A DNA stretch of 64,000 nt from Allobosea sp. 117 (GTDB lineage Bacteria; Pseudomonadota; Alphaproteobacteria; Rhizobiales; Xanthobacteraceae), in the NCBI RefSeq assembly GCF_000702305.1, contig NZ_JNLC01000001.1, positions 164,014-228,013 of the forward strand, written 5' to 3'. Below, one piece after another: positions 52,639-61,235 of this stretch (within the stretch, counting starts at the first letter, position 1; each line of letters starts with the position of its first letter). The notes beneath the pieces were generated by a model. It was not told the DNA's origin and made no database searches. It saw only the letters and a list, made by a program, of their open reading frames with translations. A program made the translations under genes and the position numbers.

Positions 52639-54474
52639 TCAATAGAAAGGCAGGATGACGGGCACCAGCAGCACGGAAATGATCGCCGTGAGAATGGCGA
52701 GCGGCACGCCGACCTTGATGAAGTCGCCGAAGCTGTACTGGCCGGGGCCGACTACCAGCGTGTTCACCGGCGAGGAGATCGGCGTCATGAAGGCGGTCGA
52801 GGCGCCGAGCGCGATGATCATCGCGAAGGGGTAGGGCGATGCGCCGAGATCCTTGGCGATGGCGAGTGCGACCGGCGCCATCAGCACCGCCGTCGCGGTG
52901 TTGGAGATGAACAGGCCGAGCGCCGCGGTGATGACGAACAGCGTTGCCAGCACGATACGCGGCTCGGCCTCGCCGACCAGATGGATCACGCCTTCCGCCG
53001 CGAGGTCGACGCCGCCGGTGCGCTGCAAGGCGAGCGAGAAGGGCAGCATGCCGACGATCAGGATCAGCGTCTTCCAGCTTATCGAGCCATAGGCGCTGTT
53101 GAAGTCGACGCAGCCGAACAGGCCCATCAGGAGGCAGCCGATCAGCGCCGCCTGCACGTTGGGCACGACACCCGAGACCATCAGCAGCACCACCAGGCCG
53201 AGCACGCCGAGCGCATAGGGCGCGCGGCTCGCGGCGGGCAGGATCTCGTCGAACTCGGCCGGCATGTTGAGCACGACCATGTCTGCGCCTTCCTCGCGCA
53301 GCTTGCGGATGTCGGACCAGAAGCCGATCAGCAGCAGCGTGTCGCCGAGCTTCAGCGTCTCGGTGGGCAGGTTCTCCGTCACCACGCGGCCGCCGTGCCG
53401 CAGGCCGATGACGGTGAGCCCGTGCTCGCTGCGCAGGCGCGCATCGGCGATGGTGTGGCCGATCAGGCGCGACTCGGCGGGGAGCATGACCTCGACCATG
53501 CCGATATCCTGCGAGCGGTCGCTGAAATAGTCGTGGCTCTCGCTGAGCGGCAGCGGCTGCAGCCCGTACTGAGCGCGCAACTCCTCGACGTTCTCCGGCG
53601 TCGCGCTGACGTCGACCAGCAGGACGTCGCCCGCCTCGATGCGGGTCTGGCCGGTGGGGCGGATGACGGTCGCGGAGAAGCGCCCGATGCGCTCGATGGC
53701 GAGCAGGTTCACGCCGTCGTCGTGCAGGTCGATCTCCTCGATCGTCCGGCCGACCAGCGGCGAGCCCGGTTTGACGAGGGTGCGGCGCTCTCGCTCGGCC
53801 AGATGGTAGCGGGCGATCCAGTCGCGCAGCGTCGGCCGCCCCTTCGTGGCGCCACCTTCCGCGGGCGTGCCGGTGAGCAGGCCGCGCGCGACGAGCATGT
53901 AGACGATGCCGACCGCCAGGACCGGCAGGCCGAAGGGGGTGAAGGCGAAGAAGCTGAAGCCCTCGGCGCCCTGCCGGATCAGCTCGGCGTTCACCACGAG
54001 GTTCGGCGCGGTGGCGACGAGGGTCAGCATGCCGCTGATCAGCGCGGCGACGCTGAGCGGCATCATCAGCCGGCGCGGCGACATGCTCCGGTTCTGGGCG
54101 ATGCGCAGCACCACGGGGATGAAGATCGCCACCACGGCGGTGGAGCTCATCAGCGAGCCGAGGCCGGCGACCGAGGCCATCAGCAGCACCAGCAGCCGGG
54201 TCTCGCTGTTGCCGGCGGTCCTGTCGAGCCAGTCGCCGAGCCGGCGCGCGACACCGGTGCGCACCAGCCCCTCGCCGATCACGAACAGGGCGGCGATGAG
54301 TATGATGGAGCCATCCGCGAACCCCGCCAGCGCCTCGTTCATGGTGACGACGCCGGTCAGCGGCATGGTCACCAGCACCAGCAGCGCCACCACGTCCATG
54401 CGCGGGCGGTTCAGCACGAACATCGCCACTGCAGCCGCGAGCATGAAGAGGATCAAGGCGAGCTGGGGGGTCAT
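52639..54474 (-). CDS. SLC13/DASS-type transporter with two RCK_C domains
   Basis: A 611-residue inner-membrane protein. Two halves of about five hydrophobic segments each flank a soluble centre (about residues 205-415) made of two TrkA-C/RCK_C-like domains (PGSPLVGRTIEEIDLHDDGV and AESRLIGHTIADARLRSEHG). The motif FIGNTATAV of the family appears as FISNTATAVLMAPVALAIAK, and SSTAVVAIFIPVVLRIAQ fits the first half. Relatives move sulfate or dicarboxylates with sodium. The start is the ATG at 54474 after AAGGA. The substrate is not certain. Confidence 0.88.
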   Translation of the reverse strand: MTPQLALILFMLAAAVAMFVLNRPRMDVVALLVLVTMPLTGVVTMNEALAGFADGSIILIAALFVIGEGLVRTGVARRLGDWLDRTAGNSETRLLVLLMASVAGLGSLMSSTAVVAIFIPVVLRIAQNRSMSPRRLMMPLSVAALISGMLTLVATAPNLVVNAELIRQGAEGFSFFAFTPFGLPVLAVGIVYMLVARGLLTGTPAEGGATKGRPTLRDWIARYHLAERERRTLVKPGSPLVGRTIEEIDLHDDGVNLLAIERIGRFSATVIRPTGQTRIEAGDVLLVDVSATPENVEELRAQYGLQPLPLSESHDYFSDRSQDIGMVEVMLPAESRLIGHTIADARLRSEHGLTVIGLRHGGRVVTENLPTETLKLGDTLLLIGFWSDIRKLREEGADMVVLNMPAEFDEILPAASRAPYALGVLGLVVLLMVSGVVPNVQAALIGCLLMGLFGCVDFNSAYGSISWKTLILIVGMLPFSLALQRTGGVDLAAEGVIHLVGEAEPRIVLATLFVITAALGLFISNTATAVLMAPVALAIAKDLGASPYPFAMIIALGASTAFMTPISSPVNTLVVGPGQYSFGDFIKVGVPLAILTAIISVLLVPVILPFY

Positions 54475-54625
54475 CGGCGTTCCTTGCGGGACGTGGAAGC
54501 GGCCCGCTTGATCCCGCAATTTCGTACCGCCGTCCAACGAAAAAGCCCGCAGGTGTCGCGATGCCGGGCGGCAACGTCCTGCGCTTTGGTGTAGAGGACG
54601 GGCGCAGCACCGGGGAGGGACGCCA

Positions 54626-55513
54626 ATGGCACGCATCAGAATCGTGCACAGCACCGAATACAGCTACCGCAATCCGGTCGGCCTGCTACGCCACCGGCTG
54701 ATGGTGCGCCCGGACGACAGCCACGACCTGCGGCTGCACCGGGCGAAGCTCGACATCGTTCCCGAGCCGTCGGCCGTGTACTGGAAGCACGACATGTTCG
54801 ACAATTCGATCTGCTTCCTCGAATGGCCGGAGGAGCTGCGCGCCGACAAGCTCTCCATCGTCTCGACGCTCGATCTCACGCACCACCCCGAAGGCCAGGC
54901 GCTGCCGGTGTTCCGGCTCGACCACACCGCCGAGACCTTCCCCTTCACCTATGCGCCGGACGAGATACCGGACCTCGCGCGGCTCACCGAGCGGCAGATG
55001 CCCGACCCCGAACGCAAGGTGGACGCCTGGGCGCGCCGCGTGGTCGCTGAGGCGGGGACGGCGAAGACGATGGAAGTGCTGGAGGCGATGACGCACGCCA
55101 TCAAGGCCGAGTTCACCTATGGCGCCCGCTTCGAGGAGGGCACGCAGACCGCCGCGCAGACGATCGCGCTCGGCACCGGCACCTGCCGCGACTTCGCGGT
55201 GCTGATGATGGAGGCGCTGCGCAGCTTCGGCATCGCGACCCGCTTCGTCACCGGCTATCTCTATGACGACACCTCGGGCACGACGCGCGGCGGTGGCAGC
55301 ACCCATGCCTGGTGCGGCGTCTATGTGCCGGGCGCGGGCTGGGTCGAGTACGATCCGACCAACGGCCTCGTCGCCGGCGCCAACCTGATCCGCGTCGGCG
55401 TGACCCGCGAGGCGTCGCAGGCGATCCCGATCTCGGGCAGCTTCGTCGGCAATGCGGACGATCCGCTCGGCATGCATGTCGACGTCGCGGTCAGCGCTGT
55501 TCCGATCCGGTGA
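54626..55513 (+). CDS. Transglutaminase-like cysteine hydrolase
   Basis: A 295-residue protein with the transglutaminase N-terminal beta region followed by the core domain. The triad is C187 in GTGTCRDFAV, H227 in STHAWCGVYV and D243 in VEYDPTNG. Such bacterial proteins are usually proteases or amidases of unknown target, often near glutamate or cyanophycin-like genes. It ends eight bases before the glutaminase gene, so the two may be one operon. It starts at an ATG preceded by GGGGAGGGA. Confidence 0.92.
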   Translation: MARIRIVHSTEYSYRNPVGLLRHRLMVRPDDSHDLRLHRAKLDIVPEPSAVYWKHDMFDNSICFLEWPEELRADKLSIVSTLDLTHHPEGQALPVFRLDHTAETFPFTYAPDEIPDLARLTERQMPDPERKVDAWARRVVAEAGTAKTMEVLEAMTHAIKAEFTYGARFEEGTQTAAQTIALGTGTCRDFAVLMMEALRSFGIATRFVTGYLYDDTSGTTRGGGSTHAWCGVYVPGAGWVEYDPTNGLVAGANLIRVGVTREASQAIPISGSFVGNADDPLGMHVDVAVSAVPIR

Positions 55514-55520
55514 GGCGGCC

Positions 55521-56522
55521 ATGAGCTTTGCCGACGACAGCCGCGACGCCCTGCCATCCTACGTCTCGACCGGCCATCTGCCGCCGTCCGAGGTGGTGGC
55601 GGCGCTGGTCAGCTCCGCGCATGAGCGGTTCAGGGGGCATGCGGAAGGGCGCAACTCCGAGGTCTATCCCTCGCTCGCCGCCATGCCCTCCGAGCTGTTC
55701 GGCCTCTGCGTCGTCGGCACCAACGGCGCCTGCCACACGGCGGGCGACTGGGAGCACGACTTCACCATCATGAGCGTGTCGAAGCCCTTCGTCTTCGCGC
55801 TGGTCTGTCAGGAGATCGGCGCCCGGGAGGCGCGCGCCCGGCTCGGGGTCAACGCCACCGGCCTGCCGTTCAACGCGCTGGAGGCGATGGAGCGGGCCGG
55901 CGACGGGCGCACCAACCCGATGGTCAATTCCGGCGCCATCGCCGCCAGTAGCCTCGCGCCGGGTGCGAACCACGGGGCGAAATGGGCGTGGATCCGCGAC
56001 GGGCTCTCGCGCTTCGCGGGGCGCGAGCTGGTGGTCGACGAGGACATCCACGCCTGCGCCATCGCCAGCAATTTCCGCAACCGCGCCATCGCCGACCTGC
56101 TGGAGAGCTATGGGCGGCTCTATTGCGATGCGGCCGAGGCGATCGACCTCTACACGCTGCAGTGTTCGTTGCGGGTGAACGCGAAGGACCTCGCGGTGAT
56201 GGGCGCGACGCTGGCCGACGGCGGGGTGAACCCGGTGACCGGCGCGCGGGTGATCGACGCCGAGACCTGCCGCTACGCGCTCGCGGTGATGGCGACCGCC
56301 GGGCTCTACGAGACGTCGGGCGACTGGCTCTATGAGGTCGGCCTGCCGGGCAAGAGCGGCATCGGCGGGGGCATCGTGACGGTGGCGCCGGGCAAGGGTG
56401 GGCTCGGCACCTTCTCGCCGCGCCTCGACGCGGCCGGCAACAGCGTGCGCGGGCAGCTTGCGGCGCGCTACCTGTCGGAACGGCTCGGCCTCAGCCTGTT
56501 CGCCTCCAGCCCGGAAGCGTGA
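55521..56522 (+). CDS. glsA: Glutaminase A
   Basis: A 333-residue serine-dependent glutaminase with a beta-lactamase-like fold that converts glutamine to glutamate and ammonia. S85-x-x-K88 in MSVSKPF is the catalytic pair. NPMVNSGAI, NRAIADLLESYGRLYCD and GLPGKSGIGGGI are the expected family blocks. I use the ATG at 55521, seven bases after the transglutaminase stop. Glutaminases of this type are tied to nitrogen use and sometimes to acid tolerance. Confidence 0.94.
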   Translation: MSFADDSRDALPSYVSTGHLPPSEVVAALVSSAHERFRGHAEGRNSEVYPSLAAMPSELFGLCVVGTNGACHTAGDWEHDFTIMSVSKPFVFALVCQEIGAREARARLGVNATGLPFNALEAMERAGDGRTNPMVNSGAIAASSLAPGANHGAKWAWIRDGLSRFAGRELVVDEDIHACAIASNFRNRAIADLLESYGRLYCDAAEAIDLYTLQCSLRVNAKDLAVMGATLADGGVNPVTGARVIDAETCRYALAVMATAGLYETSGDWLYEVGLPGKSGIGGGIVTVAPGKGGLGTFSPRLDAAGNSVRGQLAARYLSERLGLSLFASSPEA

Positions 56523-56678
56523 GGCGGGCCGCGCTGCGGCGTCCTGCCGCCGGAACCTCCATCGGCCCATGTCGTTCTTGTGAGCCGCCGCTCGTGCATC
56601 CGGCATCGAACCGGCGGCGCGATGGTGCTTAGATTGCCGGAACCGGCCCCATCGGGGACGGAGGGTGAGGAGGACGTC

Positions 56679-56942
56679 ATGAGGATGGAGAGCGGGCGCT
56701 ACGACCCGGAAACCATCACTGTCCTGGAGGAATGTCTCGATTTCGCGTGGCAGACCGCGGTGCGCGTGAATCCGACGCTGAAGGCCTCCGAGGCCGAGCG
56801 TCTGCACACCCGGCGTGTGCTCGCCAGCGCGCTTCTGGAGCTCGCGGCGACCGGCGAGCGCAACCGCACCGAGCTCATCGAATTCGCGCTCAGGGCGCTG
56901 CCGTCCTACCGCAACGCGCGGCCGGACCGTCTGGCGGGCTGA
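56679..56942 (+). CDS. Small conserved-looking protein of unknown function
   Basis: An 87-residue soluble protein (MRMESGRYDPETITVLEECL at the start). It is mostly helical, with charged and leucine residues in helical phase (TRRVLASALLELAATGERNR). There is no signal peptide or membrane segment. GAGGAGG lies seven bases before the ATG, which is strong support for translation. It is probably one of the small helical proteins common in alphaproteobacteria. I do not recognise the family. It lies between the glutaminase gene and the convergent tamB-like gene. Confidence 0.7.
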   Translation: MRMESGRYDPETITVLEECLDFAWQTAVRVNPTLKASEAERLHTRRVLASALLELAATGERNRTELIEFALRALPSYRNARPDRLAG

Positions 56943-56951
56943 TCGGCCGCC

Positions 56952-59900
56952 TCAGTAATCCCACTGCGCGCCGATGCCGACCTCGGCCGAGCCATCGGCG
57001 CCGGTGGCGCCCTGCAGGCGGATGTTCTTGGTGATGTCGACGTCGACCGTCACCTGGCTGGAGCCGGGTGTCGTGCCGCCTCTCACGCCCAGATACATGC
57101 GGTCGTTCAGGCGCCGGCCGATGCCGACCTGTCCGCCGGTGCCGGCGGAATTTGTGCCGACATCGAGGCTGTCGACGCCGAGCGAGCGGCGCATCCTGTC
57201 GAGCACGCCGGCGCCGCCGCCGGAGAACTGCGCGATGGTCTGCGCCACCTGGATCGCCTGACCGGGGGTGAGCGAGCCGGCGGCGCGTCCGAACATCAGC
57301 CGCGAGAGCACCTCGTCCTGCGGCAGCGTCGGGTTGGAGGTGAAGGTGACATCCGGCCGCGAGGCCGGGCCGGTGACGAGGATCTGCGCGGTGATGTCGT
57401 TCGCCGTCGTCTCGGCGACGAAGTCGAGGTCCGGGTCCGTGGTGCCGGTGAAGGTGATGCGCCCGCGCGTGAAGTTGAGGCGCTTGCCGAGGATGTCGAA
57501 GGTGCCGCGCCGCATCTCGAAGCCGCCGTCGGTGATCGGGCTCGCCGTGGTGCCGCCGACGCGGATGTCGCCGCCCAGCTCGGCGGTGAGCCCCATACCG
57601 CGCACGAAGACGTTGTTCGGCGCCGAGACGGTAAGGTCGAGCGGCATGCCGGCATTGGCCGGGCGCGCCGCGGCGGGGCGGGGGGCGGGCGTCGCACGGC
57701 GACCGTTGGCCGCGCGCGCGCCGGTATTGACGTGGCGCACGTTCAGCGTCTCGCCGCCGCCGGGCAGCCGATCGGCGATGTTGACGTCGAGGCTCCTCAC
57801 CACCAGCCGGCCGGCGATGCGCGGATTGTTGGCGAAGGCGCCTTCCGCCGCCACGCGCCCCTCGGCGACGAGGCGCATCAGGTCGCTGTTGACGAGGCCG
57901 GCACTGTTGAGATCGATGTCGATCTTGCCGGGGAAGCCCGCGGCCGGATCGAGCGCCACCGAACCGCGGCCGGAGAGGCCGCCGCCATTGGGCGTGCGGG
58001 CGGAAAGCGAGGACAGTGTCACCGAGCGCTCCGTACCGGTGACCAGCGCCTCGATATTAGCGAGGTTGACGCCGTTCACGCTGTCGAGGAAGCGCCCGCC
58101 GGTGACGCGCACCGTGCCGCCGGCGCGCGGGGCGGCGGGCGTGCCGCGCAGCGTGGCGTCGATGGCGGCGCGGCCGGTGACGCTCATGCCGGAGGCGGCG
58201 AGCAGCGGATTGGCGATGCCGAGATCGAGCGCGCCGCGCATGGCGAGGTCGAGTTCGCCGGCACCGAGCGGCGCCGATCCGGTGATGGTGACGCCGGACA
58301 TGTAGGGCGCGGTGATGCTGGCCTGCGTGGTGGCGCGCCCGCCCGCGAGGCGCCCCTCCGCGCGGATGTCGAGCGGGCCGACGCCGTTCCGCGCGAGGTC
58401 GGGATTGCTCAGCCGGGCGATGGTGAGCGCGTAGTTGCCGGTCAGCGTCGCGGCCGGGCCCTGCAGCCGCGCATTGCCGCTCAGCGTGCCGGAGAGGCCG
58501 AGACCGGGCGAGGCGAGTTCGGCGAGCGACAGCGGCAGGGCGCGCAGATCGACGGTGAGATCGAGCTCGGAGCCGGCGCGCCCGCTGATCGTGCTGGTGC
58601 CGCCGCCGGTGACGAGGACCAGCCGGTCGATGGTCAACTGGTTAGCAGACCACATGAAATTGGCCGGCGCCGAGGTGGTGACGGTGACGGTGCCGCGCGC
58701 GAGGTTCAGCCGGTCGAGGCGGAAGGCGGGATTGCCGCCCTGCTGGCTCAGCACGCCATTGGCGGCGAGATTGGCGCCGTTCACCGCGGCGTCGAGGGTG
58801 AGCGCGGTGCCGGCGGTGCCGCCCTTCGCGGTGAGGGCGGCGCGCGGAATGTCCATGCCGCCGGCGCGGACGGCGGAGAGCTGCGCGGAGCCGTCGAGGG
58901 TCGGGACGCCGGCGGGATCGACCACGGTGGCATCGATGCGCGCGCCGCCGACGCTCTGGCCGGCGGCGGTGATCTTGTCCGCATCCGCCTTCACCGCGAC
59001 GCGCTGCTTGCCGTCCGTGACATCGAGGCGGATATCGGCGTTGAGGCTGCCGGAAAGCTCGGCGAGCGCCAGGGCGGAAAGGTCGGCGAGGTTGCCGGCG
59101 CGAACGGTCAGCGCCCCGGTTGCGCGGCTCTGCGCATCGACGGTGACATCGCCCTTCGCCGTGACGGACCCGATGGCGACGTCCAGTCCCCTGATCTGAT
59201 GGGCGTTCTGGTCGAGCGCGGCATAGGCCGCCGAGATGGTGGCGGGCTTGCGGGCGACGGTGCCGGCGAGCTTCAGATCGGCGGAGGGGCGGCCGGTGAG
59301 GTCGCGGGCGGTGACGGCGAGGTTGAGGTTCTCGACCGGCTGCTTCATCGCCGTGCCGTTCGGCACGCTCAGGTTCGCGGTCAGGCCGAGAGCGTCGAGA
59401 TTGCCGGAGAAGGCGGCTTCGCCCCTGACCGCGCCGCTCACCCGCGGGTCGAGCCGGGCGAGGTCGTTGAGGGCGAGCTTGGCCGCCAGATCGGCATTGG
59501 CCTTCGAGACCGAGCCGTCGGCGGTGATCGACAGGCCCTCGGCGGCGATGTTCAGGCCGTTGATGCGTATGGCGTTCTCGCCATCGCGCGCGAGCGCGCC
59601 CGCGATCGTCGTGGTGCCGCCGAACAGGCCGTCCACCTGCGCGATGCCGGTGATGACGCCGCGCGTCTCGCCCTTCAGGCTGACATCGGCGCGGGCGAGG
59701 TCGCCGCTGGCGTCGATGCCGGCTTCCAGCGTCATGGTGCCGGCGAGCGTCCGTCCGGCCAGCGGCGAGAGGGCGGCGAGGTCGAGCCGTTCGACATTGA
59801 GCGTGCCGGCAACGGCCTCGCTCGAGGCGCGCCCGGCGAAGCGGGCGGTCAGCGCGGTGAGCTGCGCGGTCAGGCCGGTAAGTGCGACGGGACCCACCCG

Positions 59901-61235
59901 CGGCTTCACGCCGTTGACGGTGAAGCGGGCGGTCGGTCCGAGCGCGCTCGCGACCTTCGGATCGGCGGCGGTCAGCCCGTCCGCGGTGCCGTCGAGATCG
60001 AGTGCGAGGCCGCCCGATGTGTCGGGCAGGGTGCGCGCGTTCACCACCAGCGCGGTTGCGCCGTAGCCGGCACCGGTCAGCCCGCCGGCATTCACCCGCG
60101 CCACCACGGCCGGGGTCGCCAACGCGCCCTTCACCGTTCCCTCGGCGGCAAGCGATTGCCAGCCGACGCCGGGCGCCAGCGCGGCGAAGCGGGTGGCCTC
60201 GCCGGCGGTGAAGGTGAAGGCGAGGTCCGCGCTCATAGCATTGGCGTCGAGCGCGCCCTTGACGCCGGCGCCGAAGCCGGCGGCGCGGATCGTCGCCGTC
60301 TCGATGGTGACCTTCAGCGCTTCGTCGACGGTGGCGGTGCCGGCGAGTTCGGTGCGGCCCTCGATGAGCGGGGCGATGTTCGCCGGGGCGAGGCGGGAGG
60401 CATCGGCGTCGATGGCGAAGGTGACGCGGCGCCCGCCGGCGACCGCGCGGATGCCCGCCGCGCCGGTGATGTGCGCGGCATCGCCGGCGGAGACGTCGAG
60501 ATGCCCGTCCCAGGCGTCGAGCGGGCCGGAGCCCGTCAATGTCGCGGCCAGCGCAGGAAGACCCTCCAGCCCCGCCGCGCGGGCGATGAGGCCGCCGGCC
60601 GGTTCCTGCGCGGCGACGTCGAGATCGAGCACCTGCGTATCCGGCACGTAGTTCAGCCGCCCGGTGACGCTGCCTGGCTCGTCGGTGCGCTTGAGGTCGA
60701 AGGTCGCCGACAGGCCGCGCTCCAGCGCCAGCAACTCGGCCGAGGCGGCGAGCGAGAGCACCGCCGCATGGCCGAAGACCGGCTCGGCGATGTCGATCTC
60801 GTCCACCGTGAATCGCCCGATACGGACCGGCAGGGCAAAGCCGCCGCCTTCGCTTGCCGGCGCCTCTTCCGCGGCCGGCGGCAGGTTCGGCTTGCGCAGC
60901 AGCGCGACGCGCCGGGCGCCGGCATCGGCGATGTCGAGCCGGCCGCCGATCAGCTCCAGCGGCCGCCAGGCGAGTCGGACATTCTCGACCTCGGCGAACA
61001 GGCCGTCGGCATCAGCGACGCGGATGCTGGCGACCCGCATGTCGGAGGGAATGAAGCCTTCGAGCCGGTCGATCTCGACCTTCAACCCGTCCGATGAGGC
61101 GAGGGAGGAGGCGAGCGAGGCAAGCCACGCCTTGCCCGGCGGCGTCTGGATGGCGAGGAAGGCGCCGACGACGAGCAGGACTACGCCCAGCAGGATCACG
61201 CCGAGCCAGATCATTATGGTGCGAAGCGCCCGCAT
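56952..61235 (-). CDS. tamB: TamB-like translocation and assembly module / inner-to-outer membrane bridge
   Basis: A 1427-residue protein anchored by one N-terminal membrane helix (IMIWLGVILLGVVLLVVGAF) and otherwise made of long beta-rich repeats spanning the periplasm. The C-terminal DUF490 domain shows LGKRLNFTRGRITFTGTTDP, TFTSNPTLPQDEVLSRLMFG and the end motif. TamB works with TamA in inserting outer-membrane proteins, and its family is also linked to phospholipid transport. The length and TamA partner match. Its ATG overlaps the tamA stop by one base, so the two are co-translated. Confidence 0.93.
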   Translation of the reverse strand: MRALRTIMIWLGVILLGVVLLVVGAFLAIQTPPGKAWLASLASSLASSDGLKVEIDRLEGFIPSDMRVASIRVADADGLFAEVENVRLAWRPLELIGGRLDIADAGARRVALLRKPNLPPAAEEAPASEGGGFALPVRIGRFTVDEIDIAEPVFGHAAVLSLAASAELLALERGLSATFDLKRTDEPGSVTGRLNYVPDTQVLDLDVAAQEPAGGLIARAAGLEGLPALAATLTGSGPLDAWDGHLDVSAGDAAHITGAAGIRAVAGGRRVTFAIDADASRLAPANIAPLIEGRTELAGTATVDEALKVTIETATIRAAGFGAGVKGALDANAMSADLAFTFTAGEATRFAALAPGVGWQSLAAEGTVKGALATPAVVARVNAGGLTGAGYGATALVVNARTLPDTSGGLALDLDGTADGLTAADPKVASALGPTARFTVNGVKPRVGPVALTGLTAQLTALTARFAGRASSEAVAGTLNVERLDLAALSPLAGRTLAGTMTLEAGIDASGDLARADVSLKGETRGVITGIAQVDGLFGGTTTIAGALARDGENAIRINGLNIAAEGLSITADGSVSKANADLAAKLALNDLARLDPRVSGAVRGEAAFSGNLDALGLTANLSVPNGTAMKQPVENLNLAVTARDLTGRPSADLKLAGTVARKPATISAAYAALDQNAHQIRGLDVAIGSVTAKGDVTVDAQSRATGALTVRAGNLADLSALALAELSGSLNADIRLDVTDGKQRVAVKADADKITAAGQSVGGARIDATVVDPAGVPTLDGSAQLSAVRAGGMDIPRAALTAKGGTAGTALTLDAAVNGANLAANGVLSQQGGNPAFRLDRLNLARGTVTVTTSAPANFMWSANQLTIDRLVLVTGGGTSTISGRAGSELDLTVDLRALPLSLAELASPGLGLSGTLSGNARLQGPAATLTGNYALTIARLSNPDLARNGVGPLDIRAEGRLAGGRATTQASITAPYMSGVTITGSAPLGAGELDLAMRGALDLGIANPLLAASGMSVTGRAAIDATLRGTPAAPRAGGTVRVTGGRFLDSVNGVNLANIEALVTGTERSVTLSSLSARTPNGGGLSGRGSVALDPAAGFPGKIDIDLNSAGLVNSDLMRLVAEGRVAAEGAFANNPRIAGRLVVRSLDVNIADRLPGGGETLNVRHVNTGARAANGRRATPAPRPAAARPANAGMPLDLTVSAPNNVFVRGMGLTAELGGDIRVGGTTASPITDGGFEMRRGTFDILGKRLNFTRGRITFTGTTDPDLDFVAETTANDITAQILVTGPASRPDVTFTSNPTLPQDEVLSRLMFGRAAGSLTPGQAIQVAQTIAQFSGGGAGVLDRMRRSLGVDSLDVGTNSAGTGGQVGIGRRLNDRMYLGVRGGTTPGSSQVTVDVDITKNIRLQGATGADGSAEVGIGAQWDY

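Noticed and set aside
57732..61097. 1121-codon plus-strand open frame opposite tamB
   Set aside because: Low-complexity Gly-Ala-Arg-Glu composition, no motif, and antisense to a clear TamB.
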